From Brachycybe producta (lineage: Eukaryota > Arthropoda > Diplopoda > Playtdesmida > Andrognathidae), in the NCBI GenBank assembly GCA_036925085.1, contig JAUPFP010000017.1:2061058-2125057 (forward strand): a stretch of DNA of 64,000 nt, given 5' to 3'. The position numbers and the translations under genes were made by a program. Below the pieces are notes generated by a model. The model did not search any database, was not told the origin of the DNA, and saw only the letters and a program-made list of their open reading frames with translations. Below are positions 54,839-63,994 of the stretch, one piece after another; the stretch's first letter is position 1; every line of letters begins with the position of its first letter.

Positions 54839-55044
54839 ACAGGCAATTAGAAATCGGGACGGACAGAAGTTGGCTCCGCCCTTTTTATGACGAACACAAC
54901 TTCTAATTGGTTTGTTATGAAGTCTGACGTCACATACCCTGCCTTTTTGAACATGGAACCACACAACAAACCAATTAGAAGTTGCCGGTTCGTCATAAAA
55001 AGGGCGTAGCCAACTTCTGCTCGTACTGATTTCTAATTACCTGT
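54839..55044. mobile_element. 206-bp palindromic MITE (ACAGGCAATTAG), copy 3
   Basis: Ends ACAGGCAATTAG and CTAATTACCTGT, with the same interior as copies 1 and 2. The 9-base duplication is not clean here (only TACAC is shared) because another element inserted at its right edge. Confidence 0.8.
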
Positions 55045-55050
55045 TACACC

Positions 55051-55429
55051 CAACGATCTATAAAGAATAGATTGGCAATTCATAGACATCAGCGCCCCCA
55101 AACTGAGGCTACTGCAGCTATGCACCGCCATGACAGTTGTAGGCAGAAAGGACAGTGATCAGCAGTCGAATACATTAGGGGTCATACTAAAAGGCAGGAC
55201 GGGCAGAAAAGGCAGAATTTCGTTATTTCTGGGCAGGTCGCGATATTTTTGGGCAGGTGAGGGTAATCGAGGGTAGGTGGGGGTACTACCTACTAAACTT
55301 AACTGTTACCTTATGAGCAGCCCATAGGCAATTACGAGCTTTTTGCCTTTTACTGTCATGGCCGCCGTAGTGTTCAATTCGCCTCAAAGATGGCGTCTTA
55401 ACCGCCAATATATTCTTTATAGATCGTTG
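55051..55429. mobile_element. hAT-type MITE, copy B, with perfect 8-bp TSD
   Basis: Ends CAACGATCTATAAAGAATAG and, inverted, CAACGATCTATAAAGAATAT. Flanked by the 8-base duplication GTTACACC (55043-55050 and 55430-55437). Its left duplication uses the last two bases of the adjacent 206-bp MITE, so it inserted after that MITE. Copy A is at 18644-19119. Confidence 0.85.
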
Positions 55430-56055
55430 GTTACACCCATCACCATAACAAATATGGCGACGCCGTAGGGTTCCACCACATGAGCAAACGGTCAATGACC
55501 GTTTGACTCACTGTCCAGCCATACCAGGCTGCAAATATGCAGAAAAAGAGAAAACTCTGGTAGGGACTTACTTTTTTCACAGAAACATCCAACAGTATTG
55601 TATTTTTTTCCCTGCCTTTTCTCCGGTATTTACGTCGAAAAATACTGGTTGGCGTCCTCCTATCTTTAATAACGTAAACAAGATGGCGCTTAGCCGCTAA
55701 TGGTACCAGAGAATCGGGCGGCGGCATGGCGGTAACTTTTCTTTAGCTGCCTCCACAACTGTTGCTATGTAATTCCCACCGTCGTCTGCCTTTTTAGGGA
55801 CAGACTCACGGTGGAATCCCATACGGGAAGACATAGGAGAGAGAGCACACGATCCGAATTCGACTCCAGAGACAATTTCTCTAGTATCTGGCCCATTTCA
55901 CTTGGGTCTTGAGCCAACAGGACCCCTGCGGGCCGCCTTTCATCTTCTTGGGACAAGCGGTAACCCTACCAGGGTTCCTCTGACTGAGGCATAATTCAAA
56001 TCTGGCTGTCATCCCACTCTATAGGGAAAGGCCTGCTCTCTCCCACCAGGCATAA

Positions 56056-56303
56056 AAAACGAAATTGTTTGAATTATGAAAATTTTAAACTACAGTAGTA
56101 ATTTGTATACAAGAGGGATTTTAAAAATAAAACTTTTAGTTATATTATTTTAGTTATCAAATTTTTGTGTGTAAGGGTATAACATTTTTCCAGTTTGCAT
56201 CCAGTCACTTGCGAGTCTGGACATGGCCCAGAAATAATTTTAAGGGCTAGAAGATCTGCATACGCTTAAAAAGAAGATAATACACAAGCAACTCTCTCTG
56301 CAT
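56056..56303. other. Non-coding spacer between the two retrotransposon copies
   Basis: AT-rich; nothing recognised. Confidence 0.5.
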
Positions 56304-56486
56304 CAGTGCCATCGGGCACGGGCTAGCTGGGCTGTAGTTCAGGGCCCCATTATTTTTAAAGTGCCCTATTTCTTAACTTTAACTTAACATGCCTTATCTA
56401 TGTTTAATTGTAACAATTGTGGTTTGGCCTATGGGCCCCCGTTTTTCACTTAACCCAGGGCCCCAATAATTTTCAAGACGGCACTG
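56304..56486. mobile_element. hAT-type MITE, 183 bp
   Basis: Starts CAGTGCCATCGGGC and ends GACGGCACTG (inverted CAGTGCCGTC). Flanks CTCTGCAT (56296-56303) and CCCTGCAT (56487-56494) match in 7 of 8 bases. The interior has facing GGGCCCC words. Confidence 0.7.
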
Positions 56487-56757
56487 CCCTGCATAATAGA
56501 GGTTTCGGAAGTGACCTAGTAGTAGCTCGTACCCACAGATTACGACAATTTTGGCCTACTGAAAAATGTCATTCGTTTTAGGTATTGAGACAAGGTTACT
56601 CAAAATGTGAAACAATGACTACCATGTTTCCTTTTTTCCTATTTGACTGTGAGACCCACACAATTCAGTTTGTCGACTATAGGCCCAAGGAGTCACTATA
56701 TATAAGCTTTGGTGATCATCCTCAGTATAGCCAACTGTGAATTGTTATATACAGTAG

Positions 56758-57560
56758 TCTAACGTCCCGCCGGACCGTTACAATAACCCCAGTAAGTTCA
56801 CCCCAAAAACAGCGTAAAACTTACCGCACAACCGGCTCCTCACGGGGACGGGACCGTACCCGTAGCCGTCTCCCGCACGGTGCTCCCCGGGTTGTGTCGG
56901 CTCCGGGAGCCACCCACGACGGACACGACGAAAAACCACGCCGCCACGCCGAGAATATCGCGGTAGAACTCCGGTTCTACCGCGAGCCGACACGAGGACC
57001 GGCCGAAACAAGTCGGAAAGACGGTGGCGTTGATCCCCAAACCGGACAACCCACCCTCCGCGGTACTCCCCAAGAAAAGACACGGACACAAAGTAAGATG
57101 AATATAAAAGTGGATTTATTCACACTTACGATGATTAGATGTATAAAACGATGGTAGTGATATTTACACAACTTGGCTGGTAATCTTCTACCAGCCAAGC
57201 CCCCATAAATATACAAACAAGGCCTAAAGGCCAAGGCACAGTGGCAAAACAAAAGATGAGCCAAAGAGCTGGACAGTGGAGGTCCACTTGACCTCCACCC
57301 ACAGGTCTAGTCACTTTCAAGTCCTACAACCAACTGCCCAGATCCTGTGGTTGACTAGGCCACAGGAAACCTCCAGGCAACTCCACCTGGAGGGGACAGA
57401 GGTCACTTCTGACCTCTCACCCATAGACTTCATGGTGAGAGGTCTGCTGGCACCAAAATGGCGTCCGTCCCAACAGCCTACTGTAGCTGTCAGGCAGACC
57501 ACCATAGAGAAATTCGTCTGCTCCAACAAAATTAAAATTGGAGCAGACCAGGTTGCCACA
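56758..57560 (-). repeat. 3' LTR of copy 2
   Basis: Minus strand: purine tract GGGAAGTTGAGAGGAT, then TGTGGCAACCTGGTC; ends ...CGGCGGGACGTTAGA. About 803 bp, homologous throughout to 50936-51683. A TTTTATA box and an AATAAA signal (minus) lie near 57140 and 57115. ORFs across it are spurious. Confidence 0.75.
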
Positions 57561-57637
57561 ATCCTCTCAACTTCCCTGTTCCGTCTCGGGAACAGGTCAG
57601 TCAAGCCAGCCAGGATTGCTCCCCGAACCTGACCTTC

Positions 57638-60600
57638 TTAGGGACCGGACGGCTTCTCTGGCGGTGTCGCGAAAGTGGAGCCCATCCACTCCGCAGCCCA
57701 CTGACGTGCCCACCACAAGCACATCTGGGTGTTACGCCACCCAAAACCAGTATCGAAGACCGTCCCCCTAAGACGGCTTTCCTCCAGGGCTCGGAATTCC
57801 TCGAAAGGAATATCCTGGAGTTGCGGACGCGTGTGAAGCGTCCGACTTGTTAGGAGGTCTACCAGGGCAACCGCGGGCTCGGTCTCGCACCCTGGTAGAG
57901 GCTCAGTTATAAACTGTCCAGCCATACCTCCTAGGTTGCATCCCAGCAAATGTTGGATGAATGGGGCTGCACGCCGGGCTAGACGAACTATCCCGGCATC
58001 TAGTCCCACCACATCCAAAATAGCAAACGTTTGCTGGACCGGATTCACGACCATGACAACCGGAAAACCTCCACAACCAAACGCCACCACATGGCGCATG
58101 TTGTACGGCGGTAGCCTTGCTACCCACGGCTCTGGAAGTGGCTCATCCAGACGGTAGTAGCCGTGGTATTGGCAACCCTCCATTCCCGGTTGGTCCTGCC
58201 AGAGACCAAGCCGGTTATTCAGATACACCTCTGCATCTGAATACGGGGGCAATGCGCCAATACGCCGTCCCTCAGCCTCAGGCCTAGGGGAGGTTGACGT
58301 TTCAGGTCCTAGGGTATCGAATACCCCGCCGCCATGGACCGGAGAGAAGGATGTACCCCCACTGGGGGTCACGGGGTCACGTTTAGTGGGAACACTAACT
58401 CCTGCAACCGAGGTTCCTTCGCCCTTAGGTGAGGGCAAAGTCACCCGGTGCAGGGTTCCCACTGCTCGAACCCGCAGGCTCGAGACCGCATCCACCTTCG
58501 GGGAGGATGGAGGCGTGCCGACCAAAACGTCGCGCATCGACCTACCCTCCATCCGCACCGCCTCAACGGGACGGGTATGGACCGGTTGACTCCCGGCCGG
58601 CGTGCTTGCCTGAGCACGCCGGGACTCCTCCTTTTCCGCCACGACGCCTCCAGTTTCGGCTCCCTGGCGCCTACTTCTGGAGGGTGTCGGACTCCCCTTC
58701 CTCTCACGCTTGGACCGCTTTCGGTCCTTCTTACTTTTCTTTTTCTTCCCGTGAGAGGAAGGTTGACCATGCGTCGGGTCGGACTTAACTGACCCCGACG
58801 ACTTACTGGGCCGATCAGGCTTAGGCGGGTGGTTAGCCCCCTTCGCCCTCTCGGACTCCTTCTTCGAAGGTTTTCCGGCCGGAGCCGTACTCTTCTTTGA
58901 AGAAGTGCCCTTAGCCGAGTTGACAGTCGAGGACGATTGTCCGGAGACAAATCTTCCTCGACCATCCCGAAGGAGAGACTTCTCCTTCGGTGCAAGAGTC
59001 GGCTGACTCTTGCTACCAGTCGCTTTGGCTTCCGCACCATGGGCTGGTGCACTGGAAGCCTGCATCGCCTCCCTCTCGGCGATTCGCTTCTGGCCAGCGA
59101 TGGTCATGGCACTCGCAATAGGCGGGACGCCACGACCGACAGGAGGTTCCCCTGTTTTGAGCGGACTCCGGGCGGGTATTCCCTGCAGGGGAGAGAACTC
59201 CGCAGCCCGGCGCTCAAACTCCTGCCGCTCTCCTGCACCGACCGCACGAGCGATCTGTCGGTGCAGGCTCGCTGCTTGAGCTTGAAGCCGTTTGAGCTTA
59301 TCCTCTAAGCTCTCGGGCTTCCGAGGTTCGGAGGCCTTTCCTCGACCGGAGGACCTGGCCTGCTTACCTCTCGAGCTTTCAGCCACTGGTGGGGTGTGAG
59401 GGCGGGACCTCTTTTGTCCCTTACCACCACCACCACTCACAGATTTCCCCGTTTTACCGGGAGCAGGTACTGGAGGCTGGGTAGCCTTCTTCTCCGCTCG
59501 CCGGTCCCTCTTCGGGTTGTCCGACCGCCAGCCGGAGGGGCCAGCTACTGCCTCGGGCGGACCCAATCCAGCAGCCGGCTTCTCCGGCCAAGCAGCCCCT
59601 GAACAACCTTCAGGGTGGGCGAGAGTTTCCGCTCGAAGCCCCACAGCAGGCGTGAACTTCTTCAACGCCTCCTCCTTAGCTTTGAGCAGAGCCTCTCTCT
59701 CTGCGAGAGCCTTGGCTCTGGCAGTGATCCGTGCGGCTCCGGACTTCTTTTTGCGCTTCCTTGCGCCGTCCTTCCTCACCTGCATGGTTGGAAACTCCCC
59801 GACGAAGCATCGACGGTCCCCGACCAGGAAGCCACCTTCCTGGACCATATCCCGTCTAGCTTCGTCCAACCGATCCAAGCGGTCTTCTTCTTCGGCCAAG
59901 GACACAGCCACGGCCTCCAAAGACATAGGATCGGCGGGAAGAACTCCGGGGGATCCCGTCCCAGACGGTTTACCCTCGGAGGCCGAACTACTCCCGTCAG
60001 ACTCCGAAGAGCCCTCTGAAGAGGCGTTGCGGCTCCGCCACTGCCTTGAGGCGTCCACCACCGAATCAACGGTGGTTTCGACCTCCATCTCCGTGTCAAT
60101 GACTAAGGACGCTCCCAAAGAGACGTCCTCACTGTCCTCGACCACCCTAGACCAATCTAGGAGGTCTCGAACAGACGGAGACCCGGGTTCCGGGGTACTA
60201 GCGGTTACCACAACGGTAGCCGCTTTCCCACCATCAATACCCGCTTCTGCAGCCTCACCAACCGGGGAAACTACCGCCGCCACCGACTGAACGGTGGTAG
60301 CAGCCGTATCCCTGGTGGGAGACTGCAGGTACCTGCCCCAGAAGGCTGCGACACCGGTCGGAGTCGACTGGGCAGATGCCGGACCTTCCACGGCCTCTGC
60401 CGCCGGGGAATCAACAGATTCCACGGTGGCGTCAGCCGTTTCCGGTCCGCCAGATGATGGGGAGCCCTCCGATCCCGACTCCAACAGCCTTGCATCCCCA
60501 GGACGCAGCGGGCTGAGGGAGGGGGACCGTCGGCCACTCCCGTCGACTTCCTCCTTCTCCTTCTCCGTGATGGGCCTAGTAAATAGGGAGAGAACCATTA

Positions 60601-60673
60601 AAAACCAGGTTTTACCATGGAAAAGTGAGCTCCACAGCCTTTTACCGTGAAAATTCTCGTTTTCACCGTCCAA
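57638..60673 (-). CDS. Large 3' ORF of the Gypsy-like element (env position, unknown protein)
   Basis: 1011 codons open. The likely protein begins after the acceptor at 60575, where copy 1 has ATG but this copy has ATC, so about 976 residues are homologous. The N-terminal half is acidic and Ser/Gly-rich. A helical Lys/Glu segment follows (ARAKALAEREALLKAKEEAL, residues about 325-345), then a long basic, Pro/Ser-rich, disordered region (KKKKSKKDRKRSKRERKGS). The C-terminal about 190 residues look globular (LNNRLGLWQDQPGMEGCQYH, GCETEPAVALVDLLTSRTLH, WRNTQMCLWWARQWAAEWMG). There is no signal peptide, furin-like site or C-terminal membrane anchor, so it is not a classical Env. It could be a displaced Gag-like or nucleic-acid-binding protein. 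Family not recognised. Confidence 0.75.
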   Translation of the reverse strand: MDGENENFHGKRLWSSLFHGKTWFLMVLSLFTRPITEKEKEEVDGSGRRSPSLSPLRPGDARLLESGSEGSPSSGGPETADATVESVDSPAAEAVEGPASAQSTPTGVAAFWGRYLQSPTRDTAATTVQSVAAVVSPVGEAAEAGIDGGKAATVVVTASTPEPGSPSVRDLLDWSRVVEDSEDVSLGASLVIDTEMEVETTVDSVVDASRQWRSRNASSEGSSESDGSSSASEGKPSGTGSPGVLPADPMSLEAVAVSLAEEEDRLDRLDEARRDMVQEGGFLVGDRRCFVGEFPTMQVRKDGARKRKKKSGAARITARAKALAEREALLKAKEEALKKFTPAVGLRAETLAHPEGCSGAAWPEKPAAGLGPPEAVAGPSGWRSDNPKRDRRAEKKATQPPVPAPGKTGKSVSGGGGKGQKRSRPHTPPVAESSRGKQARSSGRGKASEPRKPESLEDKLKRLQAQAASLHRQIARAVGAGERQEFERRAAEFSPLQGIPARSPLKTGEPPVGRGVPPIASAMTIAGQKRIAEREAMQASSAPAHGAEAKATGSKSQPTLAPKEKSLLRDGRGRFVSGQSSSTVNSAKGTSSKKSTAPAGKPSKKESERAKGANHPPKPDRPSKSSGSVKSDPTHGQPSSHGKKKKSKKDRKRSKRERKGSPTPSRSRRQGAETGGVVAEKEESRRAQASTPAGSQPVHTRPVEAVRMEGRSMRDVLVGTPPSSPKVDAVSSLRVRAVGTLHRVTLPSPKGEGTSVAGVSVPTKRDPVTPSGGTSFSPVHGGGVFDTLGPETSTSPRPEAEGRRIGALPPYSDAEVYLNNRLGLWQDQPGMEGCQYHGYYRLDEPLPEPWVARLPPYNMRHVVAFGCGGFPVVMVVNPVQQTFAILDVVGLDAGIVRLARRAAPFIQHLLGCNLGGMAGQFITEPLPGCETEPAVALVDLLTSRTLHTRPQLQDIPFEEFRALEESRLRGTVFDTGFGWRNTQMCLWWARQWAAEWMGSTFATPPEKPSGP

Positions 60674-61240
60674 AGTCGGTAATTCACGGTCCCCACCGTG
60701 TTTTACCGCCTTCGTACGGTGAAAACATCTTTTCCCCCTTTCGGAACCGGTAGAAAGAGTATTTCACGGGATTTCACCGTGCGAATCGCGGTTTCCACCG
60801 TCCAAAGTCGGTAAACCACGGTAAAAACCATGGCTAACCACCTTCGGACGGTGAGAACACCCTCTCACCGAGTTCCGACGGTTGGAAAGGGCATTGCACG
60901 GACTTCTACCGTGCAAAATGCCGTTTTCACCGTCCAAAGTCGGCAATTCACGGTCAAAACCGTGTTTCACCGCCTTCGATCGGTGAAAACCACTCCCTGG
61001 CGGGCTTCTACCGTCCAAACACCGTCGAACTTGGGCCTTCCCAAGCGAAACGGCGCTCGGACGGGCTGAACCCGCCGGAAAAGTGCTTTCCATAGTGGCT
61101 TGGCCACCATGACAACAGTCATGGCGGCGAAACCACACCCACCACGTGTGTATACGGTCATTGACCGTAAAACACACCGTTAACAAGTAAAAGAGAACTG
61201 CCAACAGGCAGGAGAAGGAAATTCCCTTAGAGGGACTTAC
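60576..61240 (-). other. Probable intron before the 3' ORF, copy 2
   Basis: Minus strand: donor GAAAAA|GTAAGTCCC at 61240 and acceptor CTCCCTATTTACTAG at 60576. Both are conserved in copy 1. It suggests that the 3' ORF is translated from a spliced subgenomic RNA. The alternative is that the frame through this region is coding: it is open from 61693 except for one TGA at 60764-60766. Confidence 0.5.
60600..61010. repeat. 132-bp tandem repeats (CACCGTCCAAAGTCGG)
   Basis: Three degenerate units marked by CACCGTCCAAAGTCGG at about 60664, 60796 and 60928, spaced 132 bases (44 codons). Rich in CACGGT/ACCGTG words that can pair. On the minus strand the units translate as RELPTLDGEN / RGLPTLDGGN repeats. 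Confidence 0.7.
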
Positions 61241-61774
61241 TTTTTCTATGTTGCCCTCTTTTTCCAGCTCTTGGTGGCCTCTTGGACGGTGAATTTTGGT
61301 TATTTTTCTTAAACCACGTGCGGCCGGCGTTTTTTGTTTAAGTTTGCAAACAAAATGGCGCCCAGCCGCCAAATTCACCGTCTTAGCGGCTAATGGCCGT
61401 GCAGTAGCGGCTAAAACATCATCAGCCGCCTCATGCACGGTCACCATGGAGATATCACCGTCGTCTGCCTTTTTAGGGGCAGACACACGGTGAATTCTCC
61501 TACACCACGACTGGACTTGGTGGGCAGAGACATTTACCGTCAATTCTCTTATATTGACGGTAATTGGAGATTGCACGGAGGTTTTTACGGACGGATTTCT
61601 CCGCCCACGGACCGATTTTGTCGGGCCTTTGGCTGGACGCCTGGTGATGGGCCGCCCTTGGTTTCTACCGAAACCGTGGCGGGCCCCAAACACCGCAACG
61701 TCCGGCCGCCTCCTCTCCCAGCCGTCCGCCCATAATAGCGGACTGCCGGCTCTCTCCCACCATAGGAAGGACTC
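61241..61774. other. Spacer between pol and the probable intron
   Basis: On the minus strand this would be the leader exon of the spliced 3' ORF message. The open frame from 61693 (arginine-rich, with a hydrophobic run FSCLLAVLFYLLTVCFTV beyond the donor) may be chance. Confidence 0.35.
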
Positions 61775-63994
61775 TCAAAGAGTTCCCCACAATAGGGGCC
61801 TCCCTGGAGGGCTTCCTATATGTGCATCAAACCCACTCACCTCAAACACCCTCGGTCTCCGCGGACGGAGATTGTACCGAGGTGGAGGGGGGTTATCTGC
61901 TTCAGAGTCGGTAGACTCCTGCGAAGAAGTGGACGGTGGTTTTAGCGCCGGAGTCATTCCACTCCGCGCCGAAGCCTCCGTGGCATCGCTGTCTGTACCG
62001 GAGGAGGTGTCAGAGACTCCAAGTCCATCTTCCTCCCTCACGGTACAGGTGGGTACGTACGGCTTAAGGTTATCAACATGAAACCGGTCCCACACCTTCC
62101 GACCATACCCATCTACGAACTCTATTTCGTAGATCAGGTCGGAATACTGCAGGACCACCGTACCCCTCTCAGCTTTATAAGCCAAGCTCCATTTCTTCGC
62201 CTGGCCGAGCTTCCCAGCCTGATCTCTTATCCACACCTGATCCCCAGGCTGATAAAGAGGAGGCTCCACACGGCCAGCGTCATACCGCTCTTTCTGCCTT
62301 TTCTGAGCAGCAGTCAAACGTTGACGAGCCTGCTCCTCCACGGCTTGCTGGTCGGGCAAGTCGCGGACTGGACCGTTCGGAAGGAGATTATCAATCTCCA
62401 TCCGAGGCTCACGGCCAAACAACAACTGATACGGAGAGACCTGCGTACTCTCCTGGACAGCTGTGTTATAAGCCCACACGGCGGGCCGTAATTTATCCCA
62501 CCAATCACGCTGTTCCTTGAGGGGATCAAGGTACCGCTTGATGGTTTCCATTACGGTTTTATTCGTACGCTCCGTAAGCCCATTAGCTTGTGGATGGTAC
62601 GCCGTCGTGAAGTGATGCGCTATATTATAGCGCTCCCGGAACTTCAGCAGGACTTTGCTGGAGAACTGGGACCCACGATCCGAGACAAGAGCTTTCGGTG
62701 TGCCATACACCGAAAGGATCTCGTCCTTCAGGAATTTCACCACACAGGCGGCCGTGGCCCTTCGTACCGCCCTTGCCACACCGTACCGGGTGAAATAGTC
62801 AACCATGATTAATACATAGGTGACTCCACCCACGGAGGCAGGAAACGGTCCAACGAAGTCCATTCCCCAGGTATCAACTGGGTACTCCGGCACAATCGGT
62901 TGGAGAAATCCCTGACTTCGAGCGAACTGTCACGCTCTCTGACACACCAAACATGACTTAACATATTCGGCAGTGTCCCGCTTCATACCGATCCAGTAGA
63001 AGCGTGAGTGCAGTCTCTGGTAGGTCTTAAACATCCCGAAGTGACCAGCTTCGGGAATGTCATGTAGCTTCCTTAGGCAGAAAGCCCTGCATGACTTCGG
63101 AACTACCAACACAGTTCTCAACTGATCCTGGATGGATCTGATGGCAAACAACAAGTCATCTGCCACCACGAACTTGAACCGGAGGTTCGAGTTGGGGTCA
63201 CGGAAGATTTCACTCTTCACTTTGGAGCACCAGCCATCGGCCTCTTGCTCGTTGACCCAATCCACCTCGGAACGGATGTGGTAAATAACCTCACCTACGT
63301 CGGCTTCGACGTATTCAGGTAAGGAAAGGTCCGCCACATCACGAACAGGATACCGACTCAAAGCGTCGGCATCCACGTGCAGTGTTCCCTTCCTATACTG
63401 AACCTTAAACCGGTACTCTTGAAGCTGCATCTGCCAACGCCCCAACCTGCCTTGCAGGTTCTTGGCTGTCTGCAGATAACAAAGAGCGTGGTGATCAGTT
63501 ACGATCACAAACTCCCGGTTAAAGAGGTAAGGACGGAATTTACCCACGGCAAACATGACCGCCAAGCACTCCTGCTCGGTGACCGAATACCGTGTTTCCG
63601 CTCCTTTCATGAGTCGGCTTGCGTAGGCCAGAACACGGGGGACACTGTCCTCTGGTGACTTCTGGTAGACTACGACTCCCAAGCCGTACCCACTAGCGTC
63701 GGTATGGATAATTACCTCACCACGCGGATCGTACATGGTGAGTACCGGCGCTTCGGTTAAAAATGCCTTTAACCGAGCAAACGCTAGTTTGCACTGATCC
63801 GACCACTCGAAGGACGCATCTTTCTTCGTCAGATCGTGCAAAGGCCTAGCCACCTTGGCGAAGTCCTTGATGAACCTTCGATAGTAACCGGCAAGTCCGA
63901 GAAAACTGCGGACGCCTGTCACTGTCGTCGGGACATCAAACTCCTGGACTGCCCGCACGAGATCCGGGTCCGGAGCAACTCCCTCGGCACTCAC
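61775..63994 (-). pseudogene. Pol polyprotein (RT C-terminus, RNase H, integrase) of copy 2
   Basis: The frame enters at the right edge inside RT (the VRSFLGLAGYYRRFIKDFAK thumb motif typical of Ty3/Gypsy). RNase H follows (VIIHTDASGYGLGVVVYQ; later TEQECLAVMFAVGKFRPYL and VTDHHAL, with catalytic D, E, D), then the HHCC zinc finger of integrase (KLHDIPEAGHFGMFKTYQRL... CLVCQRA). An in-frame TGA at 62930-62932 follows the finger. The integrase core continues in the same frame: DTWGMDFVGPFP, LVSDRGSQF and ERTNKTVMETIKRYL give D, D and E. A C-terminal GDQVWIRDQAGK / KVWDRFHVDNLKPY module ends the protein. Apart from the stop, it looks intact, so the copy is young. Gag and protease would be to the right. 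Confidence 0.9.

Larger units (their letters stand above)
54581..55571 (-). other. Probable intron upstream of the 3' ORF, copy 1
   Basis: Minus strand: donor AAAAAA|GTAAGTCCC at 55571 and acceptor TACTATTTCTTAG at 54581, directly before the ORF start codon. Two MITEs have landed in it. The equivalent sites are kept in copy 2. Confidence 0.5.
50936..56055 (-). mobile_element. Ty3/Gypsy-like retrotransposon copy 1, 5'-truncated
   Basis: Holds the 3' LTR, the degenerate 3' ORF and the spacer up to a point equivalent to about 61770 in copy 2, the end of pol. Pol, gag and 5' LTR are absent. Two MITEs are nested inside (54839-55044 and 55051-55429). GC content is clearly above the surrounding intron DNA. 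Confidence 0.8.
56758..63994 (-). mobile_element. Ty3/Gypsy-like retrotransposon copy 2 (runs off the window)
   Basis: Minus-strand order: pol (RT end, RNase H, integrase; 63994-61775), spacer with splice sites and tandem repeats, a very large 3' ORF (60673-57638), purine tract, 3' LTR (57560-56758). Gag, the first part of RT and the 5' LTR lie beyond the right edge. Integrase after RNase H is the Ty3/Gypsy order. GC-rich relative to the host DNA. Confidence 0.9.

Noticed and set aside
56778-57320. ORFs in the LTR of copy 2
   Set aside because: Non-coding LTR sequence; frames are not kept in the copy 1 LTR.
58386-60650. Plus-strand ORFs up to 257 codons across copy 2
   Set aside because: Antisense to the 1011-codon ORF; a by-product of high GC.
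60764-61693. 309-codon minus ORF as an Env-like protein with a membrane segment
   Set aside because: The hydrophobic run lies just past a conserved GTAAGT donor, and the rest is repeat or arginine-rich spacer, so an intron is more likely. Kept only as an alternative reading.
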